A stretch of DNA of 64,000 bases from Girardinichthys multiradiatus. Its lineage: Eukaryota > Chordata > Actinopteri > Cyprinodontiformes > Goodeidae. How positions within the stretch are numbered: the stretch's first letter is position 1; each line of letters begins with the position of its first letter. The stretch lies in NCBI RefSeq assembly GCF_021462225.1, contig NC_061817.1:12577204-12641203 (forward strand), written 5' to 3'. The position numbers and the translations under genes are program-made. The notes beneath the pieces were generated by a model, which searched no databases, was not told where the DNA came from, and worked only from the letters and a program-made list of their open reading frames with translations. Shown piece after piece: positions 35,565 to 53,220 of the stretch.

Positions 35565-38500
35565 TCACAGACCGGGCATGATGTAGGCAATGTTGTCCAA
35601 TGTGTTTGACTGACAGAAGAAAAGAGATAACTTTTAGGAACCAGCAAATATAGGCGAACCTAACACTTTTAAATGAAATGCCTTGTAAAAATATTCATAC
35701 CCCTAGACCTTCTTATCCTGTCACATCATAACCACAAACCTCAATCCGTTTACTGGGATTTTATGTGCAAAGTAGCTCAGATGCAAAATGATGATTTTCA
35801 AACCGTTTATTCTAATAAAAAAAAACTTAAATGTGTGGAGTGAATTTATCTTGAGCCACCTTTAATCTGGTACCCTAAATAAAAGCTGGTCCTACCAATT
35901 GTCTTAAGAAATCATCTAATTCTTAAAACTAGCCCACCTGTGTATAATCTAATCTCAGTATAAATACGAGCTTGTCTGAGGCCTCGAAAACACAAACCTA
36001 TCCAACTAAACCAGCCAACAAGAGCATTGATCAAAAGAGCAATAAAGAGGCTCATGGTGTCTCTAGAGGAGCTACAGAGATTCACAGCTCAAGTGTGAAA
36101 ATCTGTAGACACCATCCTCACAGTGAAACATGGCGGTGGTGCCATCATGCTTCAGCAGGTCAGAGTTGATGAGAAGATAGATGGAGCTAAATACAGGCCT
36201 GGAAGAAATCCTGTTGGGAGGAATACTTGAAACCTGGGTGAAGGTTTACCTTCCAGCAGGATAACAGCCCTGAACATACACTCAAAGCTACAATGGAATT
36301 ATACAGATCAAACCATATTGATGTGTTACAATGGCCCAGTTAAAGTCCAGACCTAAATCTAGGTGAATATCTTTGGAAATACTTAAAAACTGCTGTTCAG
36401 AGAAGTTCTCCATCTAATCTGACAGAGCATGTGTTATTTTGCTCGAAAGACCTTCATATGTAAAGAATTTGATGTTGCTCTATCCCATAAAATCCCCCAA
36501 AAGACTTTGGAAAAGTTTAAGGGAAATAAAGACTTTTGCAATGCACTGCATGTTGTCTAGATAGCAGAAACATTAAGGATCACCGTTAATGTAAGACGGT
36601 AATTAAATAAAATATTCATTATTTAAAGAATATCATCTTTACCAGGACATTTCGAGGACATCCATTTAACTGTGGTATCTGTGCTGTGAGGCAGGTCAAC
36701 GGGCCGAGAGCACACAGGATGGAGTCCAGAAGAACGGACAAACTCCCAGACACTGCCACCATCCCCTAAAACGACAAAGCATCACTCACATACCTTACTA
36801 ATTTCAGTGCATACTAAACCTAAGCTCTAATTTTGTTTTATCTTTACTAATCCGGCTTGCAGAGATGCAGAAACTCACTTCTGTTTCTTGCAGCCGATGG
36901 CCAATCAGAGACAGGGACTCTCCAAGCAGCTGCAGGTGAGCTGCCGCGTCGATGGGGTCAACATCTGGCACTCGGGCCGGGGACAGCGACATAGCGCCCG
37001 GTGTTCTGGCTGGTGACACCAGCCCTGCTGTTGTTCCTACAACTGATGGCAAAACACAATTTAGACACAAAAGCATGTAGATTACACAGTGAGCTGAACA
37101 ATAACAAGAATGCAGTGTGAATGCTATGAGCTGAATGGGTCTGGACTGAAGCAGAATGTTGCTGGGTCAGCAAAGTATTAAAACCTTTACAATAATAGGA
37201 TAAACGTAGAAAGTATTGTATTGGTATAAATTACATGATCACTGAAGAGTACAACAACAGGTAAACTCTTCTATAAAACAGCCAAAAACAGAAGAATTCC
37301 TTGCTTCAGAAACCGAGAATTAAAAAGCTAAAGTATTCAGTTATTATAAAGGAGTATAAGGGTGCCTTGAAGGACAAAAAAAAAGGTTTGCTTGTTTGGA
37401 CAGGTTTGCTTTTCTTTTCCATTACCGATTTCAAGCTCATTTACAAAAGGCATGATTGTTGCATGGCTTTAGTGCTAGTGCAATTTTGACTTTTCCTTGT
37501 TTTTTCGACTTTAAACCTAAAACAGGTAAGCCTATCCAGGTGATCCTAATACTGCTCTTAGTTATAGCCCAGTGTTTTGTTGCACTTTTAAAGTGTGCAT
37601 GGGGTTTCTAGCTGAAACCCCATGCACACTTTAACAATGAACCTTGAAAGAGCACAAGGTGTTTGATTCAAAAACCATCCCCATTCTTTTCTATGGGAAA
37701 TAGAATATTGTCTAGAACAAGAGTGTCCAAGGTCGGTCCTCAAGGGCCGGTGTCCTGCATGCTTTAGATCTGTCCCTATTTTAACACACCTGATTAAGCT
37801 GATTGCAGTTCAGCAAAAGCCTGGTAATCATCCATCAATGGAAATCAGGTGTGCTGAAGCAAAGATAAATTGCAAACATACAGGACCTCGAGGACTGGAA
37901 TTGGACACACCTGGTCTAGAAGGTAGACAATTAAACAGTATAAAAGTTAGAAACAGCAGAAGTGAAAGCTGGCATGTCCTGAAACAGCTGAATCTTTTGA
38001 TATTTGAAGGGTTTAAATAGCATAAAAACCAAAGTAGTTAGAGAGCAAAACGTACACAAAAGGGTTGGGACAGTGTGAATACTATGTAGCATTCACACTG
38101 TTCCAAAAGTGTGAATACTTTGTAGCATTCACACTGCCAACAGTTTGAATTCTTTGTAGCATTCACACTGTTCCAAAAGTGTGAATACTTTGTAGCATTC
38201 ACACTGTTCCAAAAGTGTGAATACTTTGTAGCATTCACACTGTGCCAACAGTTTGAATTCTTTGTAGCATTCACACTGTTCCAAAAGTGTGAATACTTTG
38301 TAGCATTCACACTGTTCCAAAAGTGTGAATACTTTGTAGCATTCACACTGTGCCAACAGTTTGAATTCTTTGTAGCATTCACACTGTTCCAAAAGTGTGA
38401 ATACTTTGTAGCATTCACACTGTTCCAAAAGTGTGAATACTTTGTAGCATTCACACTGCCAACAGTTTGAATTCTTTGTAGCATTCACACTGTTAGCTAC

Positions 38501-41500
38501 AATCCTACAAAGAACACATCCAAGGTACCTTTGGTTTTGCCCTCACTGGAGGGCTTTTGCTTCACAGTGGTGGCCTCAGCTTTGTTCTGCTTGTGTTGCA
38601 GGTACTGGGCCTTCTGCCTCCAAACCTGAGAGGAAGGCAGATCACTTTAACACTCAGTAGTGTGGTAGGTGTCAGACTCCCTATATAGGTTTTCACTCCT
38701 TCTTGCTCCTTTTTAAAATATAAACATCAAGGTTCCCTACTAGTTTACAGCATATATATCTTTAGTGCTAGTACTTTGAACCAAAAATCAACCTAAGACT
38801 GAACATTTAGACAACGAATGAAGAATGAAGCCTGGAAATATAAATGTTTTTTCCTCACTTATCCAGACCTGGAACATACTGAAATTAACCTCATCCTGCA
38901 ATGTGTTTAATGACTTCAAGAAACACAAAAACCTACTAGTTTGTCTTTCTCAGGCATGGCCTTCCACACCTCTGCCAGCTTCTTGCTTAGCTCGCCAAAA
39001 TCTGCAGATTAGACACACACATCTTTCAGAGAAATCTGAAGGAATAATGTCTGTGCAAGAACACTTTACCCACCTAAACCTGGCTGCTCAGCGTTTATGT
39101 TGACCCTGTACTCTTTACAAAACACCTGATATGCTGTCGTCGTCTTCTTCTTGGTCTAGATGAATAACAAAAAACACTCAATAAGAGAGGAAAACAACAC
39201 ACAAAGCATAGAAATTATTTTCAGCTGGAAAAACCAGAGCTAAAACTTAACAAGTCAAACCTTTTCTTTATCCTTATCATGCTTTTCTCTGTCTTTATCT
39301 TCTTTCTTCTTCTTCTTCTCTGTTGTTCCATCATGGCCTTGATGGTGAGGGGTGATGGGCTTGCTCATAGCATACATTGGGCCAACAGCACTATGGCTGA
39401 CAGTAGGATGGGAGTGGCTGTGGCTTCTTGAAGATTCTGGTGAAAATGACACAAAGATGAGCTTTCAATAGAGGTCACTCCTGAAGTAGCGTGTCTCGCC
39501 TTTACTGCTTTTTGTCATCCATAGTAAAAGTATTACTGGTTGTCATGTAGCACAGTGGTTCCCAATCTTTTTTGACTTGTGTACCCCCTCAGTCAAACTT
39601 GTTCACAAAAATAGAACGTACCGATTATTAAGTGAAAATCATTTCATTTAATCTCCTTAACTATTATTTTCAGCTCAAATTAAACATAAAGATAATTCTG
39701 TTGCCATGAAAATAACTATTTAAATAAATACAAAATCAACATAAATAATAAACCTGCCTTTGTTGTAACAAAAAACTGGAGCTCTTTTGAATAAGTCCCC
39801 AATAAACATCTAAACTTAAAGAAGTCTGCTACAGAACACTTAACAAACGTAATATTCAGGCTCACCATATCAGTTTTACTTTGTAGGCATCATTTAACTG
39901 AGCTTTGATAAGACACCTGAGTCTGGTTGTTCTTGATACGCTTTGATAGATCTGGAGGCAGAGTGGAAACAGCTGTTACTTTTCTCCCTCTCTCCTGGTG
40001 GCGGAGCGTCGTCAATGTGAACAGCAAGGACATCCCTGCTCTAGTCTTTCCCACCTGTGGTTGTTTTATTGTGCCCATTTTGCTCTTTTGGTTGATAAAA
40101 GCTTAGTGTATTTTGCACCTGGGTCCTAATAAAGCATCACACATCCAAAAAGTATCCCTACTAACTGATAACATTTACCCTCATCTTGGAAATAAAATAT
40201 TAAATGTTTACACGTACCCCCTGCAATGTGCTCACGTACGACTAAGGGTACAAGGACAGCTACAGTCAGACAGGAAGGCGTTCCACTTTGCTGCTCTGCT
40301 GCATTCATTTACATTAGAACTAAAGGGCTCTGAAGGGAAGAAGTGCTTCAATGTATTCAGCACTTTTAAACTGGGGTTTGCAGTACTGAGCATTTCTGAG
40401 TTTGTGAACGCTCATCATCCTATTCCTACCTTTCAGTGTCTTTCCTTTTTACTATCAGTCCTTATCATAGCTTGTAAATGTTTAAGACTATGGTGTTTGT
40501 CAAGAGTGCTGTTCATGAACTTAGAATTCAAACCAATTTATGTCAGGTTTTATTAGTGGGATGGAGACATTCCAGCATGAGCTCTGGAGGCCTGAATGAA
40601 AGAAAAGTGCAAGCTAGAATAATGAAAAAAAGTAGTGATATATAGGAAAGGGGTGTATACACAATTAGCCTAATGTTTTACTGCTGTTTAATTTATGAAA
40701 CTGAAAGAAAGAAGAGCATTACATTTGCACCGTAATCACAAGAAAAAACCTAACCTGTCTATTTGGAAATATTTCTAGTTGCAAAACAAAACATAACAAG
40801 AAAAACACAGTCATGGTGTGGAAACGGTTCTGCTAATTCCAGTTTCATACCCATACATTTGCATTTTATTATCTCCTATTTCCATTTTGTACATGTAAAC
40901 GAACCATTACCAATGTAAACTTGTCAAAACAATACATTTTTTGATATAATTGATACCAAAAAATGAATTAAAAACAATACAAACTGACTTGTTCTCATGT
41001 CCATGGCCGTAGCTACCATTGAGGACACAGAGATCCGAACCACAGTACTTTTTAAAGTCTGGCTACGGCCCTGCTCATGTCCCCAAACTGTCGCATTTCT
41101 TCCAGCAGCAGTGCTGTACTATCAGAGGCACTCAGCCTCTCCCCTACCTGCAGCCTTACCTGAACAAAACAATGAGGTGCTGCTAGAAGTTTTAAACTTT
41201 GCTAACAATAACAAATGCTGAATGAAGCCACATGCTAGCTGCGCTAATGCTAACAAGTTAACTTTATGACAATGATGTTTGAGAGCAACCTCAAAAGGTC
41301 AGTAAAGCTCCTGTATCTGCAACAGAGAGGTAGTAAACCTCCCAGACGGCTCTCGCCATCTGTCTAAATATTAGGATAGACACGGACAGCACAATGATGG
41401 TGTCTGCAAATTGCTTGGGGTCCCGCAGGGGGACATCACATGCCTTCTGCTGAACAACGCAGTTTGCGTACCGGGAAAATAGGTAGGCAAATGCAGTCAA

Positions 41501-44500
41501 CTTGGGACTCCAGCTCAACCACCCAGGGATGTATGCCAGGATCCTGTTAGTAGACTTCAGCTTAGCCTTCAACACCATCAACCCAGACATCCTTCACCAG
41601 AAACTCATCCAGCTCTCAGTGCCAACCACTACCTGTCAGTGGCAAGTGAGGCTGGAAAGCATCTTTTGCTGCACAAGAACCATTGCCCAAAAAAGTTGCG
41701 CCCCCCAGGTGTGTGTTCTCTCCCCACTCTTCATCTCTCTGTGCATAAATGACTGCTCCTCAGCAGACCCGTCAATGAAACTCCTGAAGTTTGCAAATGA
41801 CACCACTGTCATTGGTCTGATTCAGGATCAGCAAGAAGCACAACCTTCCACGCCCCGGGGCAGTACCACTGGGTCAGACTCTGCGTCTCGGTCTCGCTAC
41901 CCACATTTCGGCCTCATCAGGGTGGCTAAATGCTGCCACGCATAACCTCTGCAAGGGCCTGGAGTTTCCTTTGTTCATCACTGTGTGGGTTGGCTCATCC
42001 ACAGAACAGGACAGGTCCACACTACAATGAACAATTAGGTCTGCATAGAGGATCATCAGAGCTGGCCTTCCCTACACCCGGCGACTTGTACGGGTTTAGA
42101 GTCAGGAAAAGGGAAGCTAACATCTCTGCAGATCCCACACACCCTGGACACATGCTTTTTAGATTTTCACCTTTAGGTCGGGGCTTCAGAGAGCTATTTG
42201 CAAAAACCAGCCACCACAGAGACGGTTTCTTCCCCCAGGCTGTCTCTGATGAACACAATAAACACCTTACTCAGAATATTCAGCTACTGTGATCTTAAAC
42301 AAAATAAAAAGATTTCCACTGTCACAAACTGCCTTTCTTTTAATGAATACCTGAAAATAACAAAATAGGTACATCCCTAATTACAGCCTTTCTGAATTTC
42401 TTTTGGTTCTTATCCCCGTTTAATTCACTTGACTATTATGCAATATAAGAGGTTTATCCAAAATAACCTTCTGCTGATAAGATATTATTTATTGGAGCAC
42501 ATACTGACATTTCCACACCGCATACTATCAGTAGATTATTAAGAAAATGACCCTAAATCATTGTTTTTCAACGTGGATACTAAACAGCCCCCAGTGGATA
42601 TGAGTGGGCGTATGGTCGGTCCAAAACGCCCATTGGCCGACTGCTCAAAGTTGACCAAAACTACAATCCTGTAGAAACAAAAGGTAATGTTGATTTTAAA
42701 CTGCAATTACCAAGCTACAAGCAGCTGACTGCAGGCTGGTTACAGGAGCAGATAATCCAACCTATTCATCAGCCATTATCTGCTTATTACATTCCCAGAT
42801 TTACTCTATAATAGCAGAACTATTGAAAACTACTACCAAATTTAGCTATTATTTATTTGAAATTTAGGCTTAACTCGATGTCTGAAAATCAAAGTACCAA
42901 CAAAATAATGTCACAGATAACATTATAACTGTATTCATTTCTGTTAAATAATTTTAACAGCCGTATGAATACTTGTTGCTTTTCTGTACTGAATAAAAGC
43001 AATGCTGCTTGAAGATGTTTTACACTAAAACTCAAAACTAAAATGTAAGTCATGCAAAACTGGGCAAATTTTACTCAAGGTTATTATTCTGAGAGAAGCC
43101 CATGATGTTCCATGTCCGTTTCCTCCTTTCTGGTGTAGTATCACATCTCTGTCCCAGGGATGCAGCTTAGGTCCCCTTTGACTGACGCACATCCAGCATC
43201 AGGACTAATTTGTTTGTTTGTATTAATAAAAATAGGTGTCTTTTAATAACCATGCTCAATAGTGTATAAACTGATGTGGGTAACAGAAACGTGTAGCTCT
43301 TGTACAAAGATGTACAAAGTGAACCATAAATCATCTATTCTACCAAATAAACCTACGAACGCAAGCGGAGGAATAAATGTGAACACACCTCCAAAACTTT
43401 TGCTGTGCTTCTTGTCCTTCCCACTTTTGTCCTTGTCTCTGTCTTTCTCTTTGTCCTTTTTCTTCTTGCTTTTCTTGCTCTTCTTTTTCTTTTTTGAAAG
43501 GTGTGTATATGAATCGTCTATTATCAGTTCCCCAGCCTCCAGTTCTGCCCCAGATGAAGAACTCTCATCTCCCACGCCACCTCCATAATGACCTGGAGAG
43601 GAGAGAATTTAGCGTTCAAAAGAAAACCAAGGCTTCATATAGAGATTACTATATGTTGCAGCCTAAACTGTGTGGATCTGATTGATCAAAATGTGTGTTC
43701 CATCTTGGAACATGTAGTTTCGTTACCTTCTACCTCCACCTCCTTCCCCACTACAGGCAGCGGGTCTCTGTTCTGCGGCAGCTTCTTCTTGGGCGACTTT
43801 GACGGCTGCATCCTCTCTCTGTCCTTCTCTTTTTTCACACTAACTTTGGATAAGTGTGGCATTATTGGAAAGCTTTCCGGCTCCTCTTTCTCTGGCGACA
43901 TGATGAGCTTCATTTTCAGCCCGTCGGCCTCACGCAACGTAAGGGGTTCCTCTTTGGGAGCTCCGCCGTGAAACAGCGACGACTTGGAGGAAGAATGCTT
44001 CTTAAAAGAAGAAGACGATGACGACAGAGACATGGGGCGGGAGTGTGATAAGGAGTGGCTCCCTTTGCTTCCGCTGCTCTCACGTTTGCGGTCCTTGGAG
44101 GAATGCGACGAGAAGGTGGGATAAGAGGGTTTCTTGTGCAAGTGGGGGCTGGGGTCCGAACCTGTAGCCATTGGAGAGGTGATGGCCTGCAGGAGGCCCA
44201 TTGCGGTGTCTGCCGGGAGCAATGAAGAGGGTGAAGAAAGAGGTGGAGAGCGCTCTACAGACTTATGCTTTTTCTTATGAGGAGGTGGGCCTAAACCATC
44301 ATGATCTGACAAAGACAACAAAATCCAGTTATTAAGTGGAAATTTGTAAATGCAAAACATTGTTAAATCACATACAATTTAAATAAAATACCTTAAAGCT
44401 ATTGGTTGTAATGTCACAAAGTTAAAGGTATATATATTAAAACCTTAGCAAGACATTGCATCTTCTCATGCTTTTAGAAGTATAACTTGTCACCCCGGTA

Positions 44501-45661
44501 ATAGTGGTCGTCACTGTGTTTCTTCTTCTTCTTGTGGAAGTCCCCTCCCAGCATGAAAAGCTCTGAATCCTTATTTGAATAGACACAATACATTTTATAA
44601 CACTGTAATAAGCATTAACACAAACATTTAGAATAAAAAGAGAAATCACATACCTTTGGACGTTTTTTGGATGACTTTCGGACCTCTGCAGCAATCTCTT
44701 CTTCCTCTCGTAACAAATCCTTGTAGGACCTCCTTTTCTCCCTCTGGCTACGACCAGCAACGAGGCCTCCATCTGACCCCATCTCTAAAATATGACACTC
44801 ACGTTGTGATTCATTTGTTCAACTTTAGAACAAGGCTGTATTTACAGCGCTTTGCAAAAGTATTAACATTCTAACAAGCTTTCTAATGGACCTGCCCTGC
44901 ATTTAGATTCTGACCAGTGTCCCCGCTGTAGACATCTCCCTACAGCATGATGCAGCCATCACCATGTGGATTTGTCAGGATGACATGGAGGATTAGTTTT
45001 CTGCCACACATGGTGTTTCACGTAGGACCAAAGACATTCAGTACTTCTCTGATAGTAATGTCCATAGTAATTAAATGTTCAGATGATGAATTGAACAGAG
45101 CTCTTTGAGATGTTCAAAGCTTGGGATATTGTTTTATAACCTAACCCTGCCTTAAATTTCTCCACAGCTTTAGCCCTGATCTCTTTGGTGTGCTCCTTGG
45201 TCTTCATGATGCTGTTTAATCAAAATGTTCTCTGACAACTTCTGATGACTGCATTGAACAACTGTATGTATACGGAGAATAAATTACACTGGACTCTGTT
45301 TTAGGAGTCAGCGTAAAGAAAGGTGAAAATAAATGCATGACGCACTTTTCAAATTTCTTTTTAAGGAATAAAACAAATAGTAAAATGATGTGCATCTCAG
45401 CATTGGTCTTTTACATACAATCCATTCAAGCCAATATATGTAACATGAGAAAACGTGGTAAGAGGTCAATGGTTATTGAGACTATTGCAAAGCACTGTAG
45501 AATTGTGCCCATGCACTGCAATTACATAGAAGAGGCTAAATAAAACCAGCGTGTATTAGTCGAATAAACTGTAGACATCCATACACGATAGTCAGAGCTA
45601 AAATACAATGGAGAGTGACATAAACAATGTCTTCTTTACCCTTTAACTCCTCATATGCCAT
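35565..45661 (-). CDS. hmgxb4: HMG-box containing protein 4 (HMGXB4)
   Basis: Twelve coding exons on the minus strand, all with GT-AG borders and matching phases: 45640-45661, 44654-44784, 44494-44569, 43727-44305, 43389-43592, 39261-39436, 39074-39155, 38937-39001, 38529-38625, 36879-37042, 36643-36765, 35565-35609. They give 587 aa, close to the mammalian length of about 600. Recognition marks: the N-terminal [33 protein letters not shown], the [14 protein letters not shown] block, [16 protein letters not shown] followed by a Lys-rich run, one HMG box at about 400-465 ([35 protein letters not shown]) and the conserved C-terminus [20 protein letters not shown] to IAYIMPGL. The nuclear protein is linked in vertebrates to Wnt signalling and chromatin; the HMG box binds DNA. 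The exon 1 start sits in AAACCATGG. Teleosts may have two paralogues; I cannot tell which this is. Confidence 0.96.
35680..36555 (+). mobile_element. Tc1-like relic in hmgxb4 intron 11
   Basis: It spans both ends of the element: GCCTTGTAAAAATATTCATACC at the left and GACTTTTGCAATGCACTGCA at the right. Between them are GTATAAATACGAGCTTG, GTGAAACATGGCGGTGGTGCC, CCAGCAGGATAACAGCCC and GTCCAGACCTAAATCT in order. At about 875 bp it lacks roughly half of a full Tc1 (internal deletion). It lies antisense to hmgxb4. Confidence 0.8.
37588..37634. repeat. Perfect 21-bp hairpin with 5-nt loop
   Basis: The arms 37588-37608 (TTAAAGTGTGCATGGGGTTTC) and 37614-37634 are exact complements around TAGCT. It sits in hmgxb4 intron 9. 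Confidence 0.85.
37718..37913. mobile_element. hAT-type MITE, 196 bp, with 8-bp target-site duplication
   Basis: The 8-mer GTCTAGAA occurs on both sides (37710-37717 and 37914-37921). The termini are imperfect inverted repeats: CAAGAGTGTCC at the left and, in complement, CAGGTGTGTCC at the right, continuing into CCTCAAGGGCC/CCTCGAGGTCC. An 8-bp duplication and CA-starting ends fit the hAT superfamily. Non-coding, in hmgxb4 intron 9. Confidence 0.85.
38072..38492. repeat. Higher-order minisatellite: 12 units of about 36 bp in four AAB triplets
   Basis: Type A units read TTCCAAAAGTGTGAATACTT then TGTAGCATTCACACTG. Type B units read (TG)CCAACAGTTTGAATTC then TTTGTAGCATTCACACTG. The order is A A B, A A B, A A B, A A B, with the first and last B two bases shorter. 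In A units AGTGTGAAT and ATTCACACT are perfect 9-bp complements; B units lose this. The unit length is a multiple of three, which makes long spurious ORFs. The array ends 36 bp from the exon 9 donor of hmgxb4. Confidence 0.95.
39550..40260. mobile_element. hAT-like non-autonomous relic (tentative)
   Basis: The left side begins CAGTGGTTCCCAATC and continues TTGTGTACCCCCTC, a common hAT terminal type in vertebrates. Near 40210-40255 the words ACGTACCCCCTGCAATGTGC and AAGGGTACAAGGA look like the mirrored other end, but the last inverted-repeat bases are not preserved. In hmgxb4 intron 5. Confidence 0.5.
41500..42300 (+). pseudogene. LINE reverse transcriptase fragment in hmgxb4 intron 5
   Basis: The plus-strand frame at 41502-41945 reads [18 protein letters not shown] (RT catalytic block with Asp), then [18 protein letters not shown] and [16 protein letters not shown], where the usual ADD is AND. 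The next frame (41930-42292) holds the family C-terminus [20 protein letters not shown] and FFPQAV. It looks like an L2/CR1/Rex1-type fish LINE. A large internal piece is missing between the two, and it is antisense to hmgxb4. Confidence 0.75.
42301..43388. other. Rest of hmgxb4 intron 5
   Basis: AT-rich intronic sequence with no named element and no exon. Confidence 0.4.
44830..45330 (-). mobile_element. Tc1-like relic in hmgxb4 intron 1
   Basis: TTTGCAAAAGTATTAACATTC at 44852 is a Tc1 terminal repeat. CTACAGCATGATGCAGCCATC and GAGATGTTCAAAGCTTGGGATA further on match transposase and 5' sequence in reverse. TCTTCATGATGCTGTTT near 45200 corresponds to the transposase start. A short degraded copy. 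Confidence 0.7.
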
Positions 45662-46330
45662 GGTTTCCTCCTAGTCAACCCCTTTTCGTGTTTTGGGATG
45701 TTGACAGTCCTAAAATTAGAACAAAGACTTGTCAAGGAAACAAATAAAATGCTAACTAAAGTCAACAGAACAAGTGAGGCCAATTCTGACTGGAGACGTT
45801 TCTGTCATTGCCCTGAGTCAATTCTAAACAGATTCCAAGCAGGGTGGATCAAAAAACAAACTTAAAGACGGACAAGTGTGACTAAATCAGGGAAAATATT
45901 AGCAATGGGATTGTATTACAGAAGCATCATTTTCAAACCAGTACCAAACTTTTAGCTAAACTATTCCCGCCTCCTTTCGCAAAGATACATAAACACACCC
46001 CCTTCCTTTTCACTTAGACGCTGATTGTCCGGCACATGCAGCACATTGCGACCCTCTAGGCCAGTTTGCAGTCAGCTGACCGGTGAGGGCGACTCAGGAA
46101 ACACTGAGGCTTTGCCTAAAAGCTAGGCCTTGCTAGCTGTAAGTGGACCAAACAACGCGGCAAACATGCATTCATCTCATTTGTATTTTTATCTTCTGTT
46201 GCTCAATAATATATGTATATTACAAGATCTGAAAGGTGAGAGAAAACGCATTTATTAAATTTTAATACCTCAATTGAGATCTCCAATTTACGCGGGTCCT
46301 CTCGCCATCTTTATTATCAGCAGACAACAA
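45662..46330 (-). promoter_or_regulatory. hmgxb4 5' end: UTR splice site and AAGATGGCG (YY1-type) start region
   Basis: Upstream of the ATG a consistent acceptor (TCTAATTTTAG|GACTG) ends the coding exon's 5' UTR at 45709. At 46292-46330 the minus strand reads AAGATGGCGAGAGGACCCGC|GTAAAT: an AAGATGGCG box (46303-46311), typical of YY1-bound TATA-less promoters and often near the start site, followed by a donor. I infer a short non-coding first exon there. Confidence 0.5.
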
Positions 46331-48175
46331 TTCGCCTGTGGAGAGGCGTGGCTTTGCTGACGCAGCCAATCAGCGTGTGAGAAATGTGGAACTTTTAAAT
46401 ATACATCCGCTAATGTTTTGTTTTCAACTTTTCACAATGACATATTACAAGTGTTTTCATTTATTATCCGGTTAATATAAATATCATTTTAAATAAAGCT
46501 GTCATAGACAGAATCCCACAATCGCAGCCAACGTATTGATTTATTGGTTCATAATAATTTCGAACAGCAAAACATTCTTTACAACAAAGTTCACAAAGAG
46601 TAATTGTGCACAGTTAAAAAAAAATAAGGCAATTAAAAAAAGACACTTTGACAAGAAAACAAGATACACCAGTTAAAACTGTTAACCCACTGTGTCCTGT
46701 AATTATCACAGTATATTCAATGAACATAAGGCAAAACGAGAACGAGTGAGCTCATGGACAGTATTTGAATAAACAGTCTCTTATACAAAAGCCATGGTTC
46801 CACCTTATCTCAGTTACATTGGACTCCTGTTTTCAGTTTTTTACCTATCCTCTGAATGACTTTTTCTAAGAGATGCACCAGTAAATGGTGACAGGAATTG
46901 GCTGACTTTACACTTGCCGAGCCAATAATTATGACCGACCAATCGTATCTTTTTCCCGATCAGTTAACCGACCATGCAAAAGCGCTAACAGGTCATGCTG
47001 ACGACCCTCTTTAATGTATTAGTTGTTCTTGAGAGAAGAAGACTTAAAGTTGCTCTTTTTAAAATCTAGATTCTATCTGTTATGGAACACGCTAGATTTG
47101 GAAATGTTAGAAGTCTTCTTACTTAAGGTTAGGGTATACGTTATCTAGGAAATACACACAGAGACTGAAGTTGGTAACGCTAACTGTGCTAATTCCTAGT
47201 ATAGGATGGGGAAAACAGCTTAAAATGTCATCTCTGTAATTAGGTTGTCTTTGTTGATTAAATAATGACTTCCTGCTTAACTGTAGAGTTTAGTAACACT
47301 GACTGTTCTCTCTTTCTCTCCCATTTCTCACACATAGACCCAGTATGATGTTAGCTCTAGTTCTAATGGAACTACTTACTGAGCAATCACAGAAAGACTT
47401 CTTAAGGCTCCAGTACAGAGTTACAATAAATGTAGGAACGATTTAACAATCTGACACATCTGGCAGTAAATCAAAGGTTTTTTTTCACTCAAATATTATT
47501 TTGGAAACAGTTGCAATTTATATTGAATGCAAAAAATATATTTCATTGTGCACTTCCACATTCTGCAAATGCAAAAAAAAAAAAAGAAGTGAGTATTATA
47601 AAAGGAGTTTGCTTTATTTGTACAGATGTATTTGTCATATAATGACCTCAAAGAATTAAGCTGTATTAAAGAGAATTTTACTTATATCAAAACTGTTGTG
47701 AGGAGTTAATATTTTTAATTTATCCAAAAATAATAATAAATATAGTACTTATAAAGAAATTAGAATCAGTGGGTCAGAAGTTTGAAAAAAAATCTCAGAG
47801 CCACAAAAATTTTTGATTGATGCATCTGTGGTTTTTCTGAGATTTATCAACAGGACTTTTTTCTGGAATTAAAAAAGTCAGAACATATTAACCATAACAT
47901 CAATGGGTTTCGTATCAAGTTGACAACTTTACAATCCCAGTATTATTAGAAAACCCATTCAGAAAACTTCAGGAGAAACGTTGTTGTTAAAGCTTTCTTG
48001 CCTGGGTTAAAACAAAAAGGCGCAGAGCTGTTGTCTATAGCAGTCATTTAAATAAACAATCAATGACAGCCAATCCCGATCTGATGTTAGACCTGTGCCC
48101 TTATGGATGTACACAGACAATTAGAGCCTTGGCAGTTTTAAAAAGGAGCTGGAGGTCAGCTCTGTGTTCAGTTAA
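46331..48175. other. Intergenic between hmgxb4 and ankrd54
   Basis: AT-rich. At 46870-47010 the sequence (GAGATGCACCAG, CCGACCAATCG, CCGATCAGTTAACCG) looks like an old hAT-type MITE. The ankrd54 3' UTR must begin at 48179 going down; no sure poly(A) site was picked. Confidence 0.4.
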
Positions 48176-48179
48176 TCTT

Positions 48180-53220
<5,041 letters not shown>

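Noticed and set aside
38038..38488. Minus-strand ORFs of 119 and 148 codons with [16 protein letters not shown] repeats
   Set aside because: Produced by the 36-bp minisatellite in hmgxb4 intron 9, whose unit length is a multiple of three; they lie in the intron.
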